Shown one piece after another: positions 30,740-34,187 of a DNA stretch of 34,187 nucleotides. The stretch covers positions 175,859 to 210,045 of the forward strand of contig NC_049989.1 in the NCBI RefSeq assembly GCF_000003815.2, in the 5' to 3' direction. The position numbers and the translations under genes were made by a program. Every line of letters starts with the position of its first letter. Position 1 is the first letter of the stretch. The stretch is from Branchiostoma floridae (taxonomy: Eukaryota; Chordata; Leptocardii; Amphioxiformes; Branchiostomatidae). The notes beneath the pieces were generated by a model. The model searched no databases. It was not told where the DNA came from and saw nothing but the letters and a program-made list of their open reading frames with translations.

Positions 30740-32813
30740 ATGCCGACCAGTTGTTGTGCGCTGAATTGTACTAACCGGAAGGATAAAGGCAGTAGAAAGA
30801 AGTTTTTTAGAATCCCTGCGGAACCAGGACGAAGGGCTGCATGGCTTAGAGCCTTAAAAAGGTCAGATTTTGAGCAGGGAAAGAAAAACCCGACCGCGGC
30901 GTGGACACCACGAGGCCACGAGAGAGTGTGCAGCGACCATTTCATCTCAGGTTTGTGATCTATATGTTTTATATTTTGTTGTTGTCCCCCTTGCATAAAT
31001 ACATTTTTCGTGATGTAATAGTGTACTTTTCGTTACACATCTGCGGAAAGCTTAAGTAAGTTTTGTCGCTGATTCATGCCATATCAAGGATAGTGAATAT
31101 TAATGTTACATGTATCAAAGTTTTACAGCGCGTCCACGTGGGAGGGGGGGGTCTGACTTATAAATAGTGGTAAAGTATCTGGGATGGACGTATACATATA
31201 TAGTATACCAGAAGTATAACGTACATCACTTAACTGATTGACGAAGACATCTACAAATGTTTTAAAATGTCTTTAAAATCATCTACATCTACATGGGAAT
31301 ACCCCCAGATGGCCCCTACTGGAGCATATTGTGTGGGGAGGCCCCCAGCGGGTAGACCTCCACCTTGGTCCGGACCATTGTGGGATAGTGCAGGGGAAAG
31401 AAAGAACCAGACTGTCCAGGAGTTTGATCCACTCACACCGGGATGATCCCCTGCTCTTTTCGATAAGTGTGGTGGGTTCTTTCAGTTTAACATGCCGAGG
31501 TGTGTAGCCGAAGCCAGGTACTCATTTTTCACCTTAGTGAAGTGAGGAAATAGGTGTAAAGTATGGTTTAAGTACCTTTCCCAAGGGCACTACAACAAAG
31601 TGACCTATCAGGGATTCCAACTCATACTTATCTTTGGATTATGAGTCCTACACCCTAACCACAAGACCAATTGCCACCTCATTTTAAAATCATGTTTATA
31701 ATACTGACAAGTTCTTTGCTTCTTGCATTGCAGGGAACCCTTCTAAAGACCCTGCAGATCCAGATTACGTCCCAAGCTTGTTTAACCTCCCAACCTCAGC
31801 AAGTTGCAATCGTTCAAGAAACCCAGTTGCCAAGAAAGATCGGTAGGTAACATTGGGGTTTTCAATGTTTCTTTATTGAAATTTGATTTACTGCTCATGC
31901 TGTTCATGCAGGCAGGCTGTTCATGCCTGTGTGAAACATTGCTATACTCTACCTCCTTGCCTGAGAAGATGACCATGAAAGTTTTACCAAGGATTCAGTT
32001 AAATCTCACAAAGATCCTGTAAGTTACTCATGTTAGAGTTTACACCTAGTCAAATGTTTTATATTTCATAACATTCACAGCAGTAATCACTAAATGCTAT
32101 GCTAACAGAATGTATGTAGGAAACAAAGCATGCAACTTTGATTTACAACTTACAACATGCTTCATTGTTTGCAGGTATATGCGTGCAGCAAAAAGGCTGC
32201 GGGTGTCATCAGAGAATGAAGCCCCACCTACATCACTAAATGGTAAGGGCATTACAGAGGGAATAAGAAAAGTGTCTAATGGATACAATCAGTAATCCTA
32301 AACATATAAATTCTTGATCAACAGTTTAATCTATCATTCTTGCTCAACAAGTAAATCTATCACTTGTCACTTATTCAACATGAATCACATACCATACACA
32401 CAAGACTACTTGCTACAAAGTTTATCCGCTTGGTTTTCGGAGTGGGGATATAGATGTGAATCAAGTAGAGAAGCATGCAACCTGCATGAGTAAAATATTG
32501 AAACAACAATACATACATATGAATCAGAGTTTAGAACATTCAGTTCAGTTCAGATATATGACACTCATAATCACATAGCACTTTCATTGAACTTCGGATT
32601 TGCTTTATTTCAGATGAAGAAATGATCGCTGACCCTCCTCCTGAAAGTGTAGAGACTCTGAGAGACCCCCTTCCTGAAAGTGTAGAGACTCTGAGAGAAC
32701 AGCTCACAGTTCTTCCATGGCATGAACACTGTCTCATCCCATCAGGAGATGCACCTATATATACAACAGTAATGTTCAAATTAGTGGCAAAGTTTCTGAT
32801 ATTTCAAACATGA
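30740..32813 (+). CDS. THAP-type zinc-finger protein
   Basis: Exons by splice sites and phase: 30740-30950, 31734-31842, 32175-32242 and a probable last exon 32614-32813 (stop), about 198 residues. The first exon is nearly a complete THAP domain, a DNA-binding C2CH zinc finger shared with P-element transposase: Cys5, Cys10 and the CSDHF motif (Cys64, His67), with Pro26 and Trp35. Exon 2 gives SGNPSKDPADPDYVPSLFNL, the usual THAP C-terminal extension. Exon 3 is basic (YMRAAKRLRV). Exon 4 contains a duplicated DPPPESVETLR / DPLPESVETLR. The start at 30740 is the first residue of the family motif (MPTSCCALNC); an upstream in-frame codon at 30719 is not an ATG. The gene may not end here: a GT at 32769 could splice onward. 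Exon 4 overlaps an exon of the YqaJ-type gene on the other strand. Probably a nuclear DNA-binding protein; target unknown. Confidence 0.8.
31283..31682 (-). mobile_element. tRNA-derived SINE in THAP intron 1
   Basis: Read on the minus strand, the element begins GAGGTGGCAATTGGTCTTGT and has A-box-like (TGGTCTTGTGGTTAGGG) and B-box-like (GTTGGAATCCC) promoter motifs of a tRNA head. A conserved-looking CCCTTGGGAAAGGTACTTAA segment, a long body and a short (GATGTA)n tail follow. It is flanked by an exact 11-bp target duplication, TTTAAAATCAT (31272-31282 and 31683-31693), so both ends are well defined. Length is about 400 bp. Confidence 0.85.
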
Positions 32814-33950
32814 ACATAATGTACTTACTTTTGATACTTGCCAAATGCTGCAAATGGCACATATTCACTTGGTACGAATACAGTGCAATTGTTAAAACAA
32901 GTACATGTATTTCATTGTTACATCAACAAAATCATAAGTCAATTAGACATTGTGTAGTTGGTACTCAATTACATGTACTATACTTCATAAGTTTGAAGTA
33001 AGAGCCAAAATTAGCTATACCTATGAAGGGAAAATCCTTGTAGAGAATGAGCCCCACTTCCTCCAATTTCACATCCTTGCAGATGCACAAGGTAGCTTCC
33101 AGGTACTGTTGCCTTGCCTTCTCCTCCTGTTTCATCCCCCATTGTATAGCTGGAACCTGAAAGTGAAATTCCCTATTTAGAATTTCTGACATAGAAAGCA
33201 CAAATGAATTACATCTCTAATATGACACTATCTCGCATTGACTGAACATTTAGACTGTCACACTTTGCAGAAATATTTAGACTCCTGGTATTGTTTAAAT
33301 CCAAATAAAGATCAGAGCTACACTTGCTCTGGGATTATTATGGTACATGTTCCAATATACAGGGTAATGTTGTCTCTTTGTGTGCCTTAATTACCTACGA
33401 AAAATGGCTTCCTGCAAGTGTACACTGTACTAGTTTTCAGTTAACTCACTTGGCTCAAATCCTTGCAGTCATATTGCATGACCTTCCGTACTGCAGTGGT
33501 GGGGTTTGATGCATGAAGGACATCATGCATGGATGTAGAAGTCACACGACCCTTGCGTTGCTGACGCCATAAAGCAGACTTGGACTGCCCCACTGTAGCT
33601 TTGTTGAGGTTTGTGATTTGCTCGGGGTTGCACCGAACATCCTCAAGGATGCTGTCTACACTAACACTAGTAACAGGGACTTTGGCTGGATGACAAGACC
33701 TGTATACCACAGGGGGAAGCGTCTCTGTGTTGACATCTGACTCATCTTCTGATGCTGTGTCTGTGTCCTCCTCCTCTTTAATGACAGCACTGGCAGTGGG
33801 ACACAGCTTCCTCAGTTGTGAGAAAGCAGAAGCGACCTCTTCTTCACTGAGTGGTGGCACATCACACTGCGGCTTCCGGCGCGCCTTCTTGATCTGGACT
33901 CCATGTTTAGGGTGCGAAAAGTCCATGTCCTCAGCCCTTTGTGGATCAAC
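32708..33950 (-). CDS. YqaJ-type (lambda-exonuclease-like) nuclease gene, partial
   Basis: Three minus-strand exons: 33950-33450, 33156-33021 and 32754-32708, all GT-AG, with phases 0, 1 and 0. Exon a (167 residues) has an acidic region and ends in the YqaJ N-terminal signature: TVGQSKSALWRQQRKGRVTS then SMHDVLHASNPTTAVRKVM. Exon b gives IQWGMKQEEKARQQYLEA...LYKDFPFIG, and exon c GASPDGMRQCSCHGRT, the conserved GASPDG with its catalytic-type Asp. In YqaJ nucleases (PD-(D/E)XK fold) a following E-I-K motif completes the active site; no exon encoding it was found to the left. Upstream exons lie beyond the right edge. It could be a host-domesticated nuclease or a DNA-transposon passenger, since YqaJ genes are common in invertebrates, often in repeat-rich regions. 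Exon c is antisense to the last THAP exon. Confidence 0.72.
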
Positions 33951-34053
33951 CTGAAAGAAATAATCCACAAAATGAATTATCAATAATATATGTGAGAAAA
34001 AGCATTATACAGTGGCCATGTCAGATATTACACTTTACAAAGAGGAACATCTT

Positions 34054-34165
34054 AGCCTGCAGTCCAACCTTGTGCTTTAGTTCGCTCCCAAAGGTCGCTA
34101 CCCCATGGCATTGACGGGGTAGGCACCGTTGGGAGTGGACTAAAGCACAACAAGGCTGGACTCCA
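34054..34165. repeat. Foldback element at right edge
   Basis: AGTCCAACCTTGTGCTTTAG...CTCCCAA (34061-34091) pairs with TTGGGAGTGGACTAAAGCAC...GGCTGGACT (34130-34162). The pairing continues inward through TACCCCATGG/GGGGTAGG. Arms are about 50 bp and the spacer is short. MITE-like, no coding. Confidence 0.75.
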
Positions 34166-34187
34166 AGCTAGGAACATCTACTATATT

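Noticed and set aside
30646-30996. Minus-strand 116-codon frame over the THAP exon
   Set aside because: Antisense shadow of a conserved THAP domain; no domain of its own.
31560-31680. Functional tRNA gene on the minus strand
   Set aside because: A- and B-box-like motifs are present but the cloverleaf is not complete, and an 11-bp target duplication with a long body shows a SINE.
1-34187. CRISPR array or prokaryotic operon signals
   Set aside because: The regular repeats are coding TPR units, a GPCR minisatellite, hairpin arrays and a satellite; introns and retrotransposons show a eukaryotic nuclear genome.

Overview
The window looks like nuclear DNA of an invertebrate chordate, most likely a lancelet (Branchiostoma). 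Genes have canonical GT-AG introns and repeats fill most of the rest. Recognisable proteins include a HIRA orthologue, a THAP zinc-finger protein, a YqaJ-type nuclease fragment, a rhodopsin-class receptor and a large nucleotidyltransferase-TPR protein. Transposable elements include a Tx1/L1-like LINE, a CR1-like LINE, a tRNA-derived SINE, and PIF/Harbinger-like and other terminal-inverted-repeat (TIR) elements. The species call is an inference from gene content. Three runs of exactly 100 N (1395-1494, 9721-9820, 18651-18750) are scaffold gaps of unknown true length.

Layout: 572-6141 (minus) holds the first coding exons of HIRA, the histone H3.3 chaperone; the gene runs off the left edge. Its first intron carries a CR1-like LINE 3' end and a ~2 kb TIR element with arrays of short hairpins at both ends. 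6142-8833 is intergenic and contains one copy of a ~1 kb TIR element whose second copy lies at 11757-12812. 8834-18650 (plus) is the centrepiece: a gene with a 35-nt microexon, encoding three N-terminal TPR-like modules, a GlnD/DUF294-like nucleotidyltransferase domain and 18 kinesin-light-chain/nephrocystin-type TPRs. Its 3' end is lost in a gap. 19119-20722 is the 3' end of a Tx1/L1-like LINE interrupted by a 168-bp MITE. 21696-23279 (minus) is an intronless lipid-receptor-like GPCR with a 39-bp repeat encoding a heavily N-glycosylatable N-terminus and unusual changes in the conserved activation motifs.

23410-26060 shows no gene. 26061-30240 is a repeat neighbourhood: two foldback elements, then a ~58-bp tandem array into which two Harbinger-like elements are inserted 13 bp apart. 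30740-32813 (plus) is a THAP gene with paired CRE-like sites upstream. 33950-32708 (minus) is a convergent YqaJ-type nuclease gene whose third visible exon lies antisense to the last THAP exon. The window ends in a small foldback element.

The genes do not form a pathway. The most novel item is the nucleotidyltransferase-TPR protein, which combines a predicted nucleotidyl-transfer domain with a large repeat scaffold typical of ligand or partner sensing. All intron-exon models here were derived by eye from splice consensus, phase and protein similarity.
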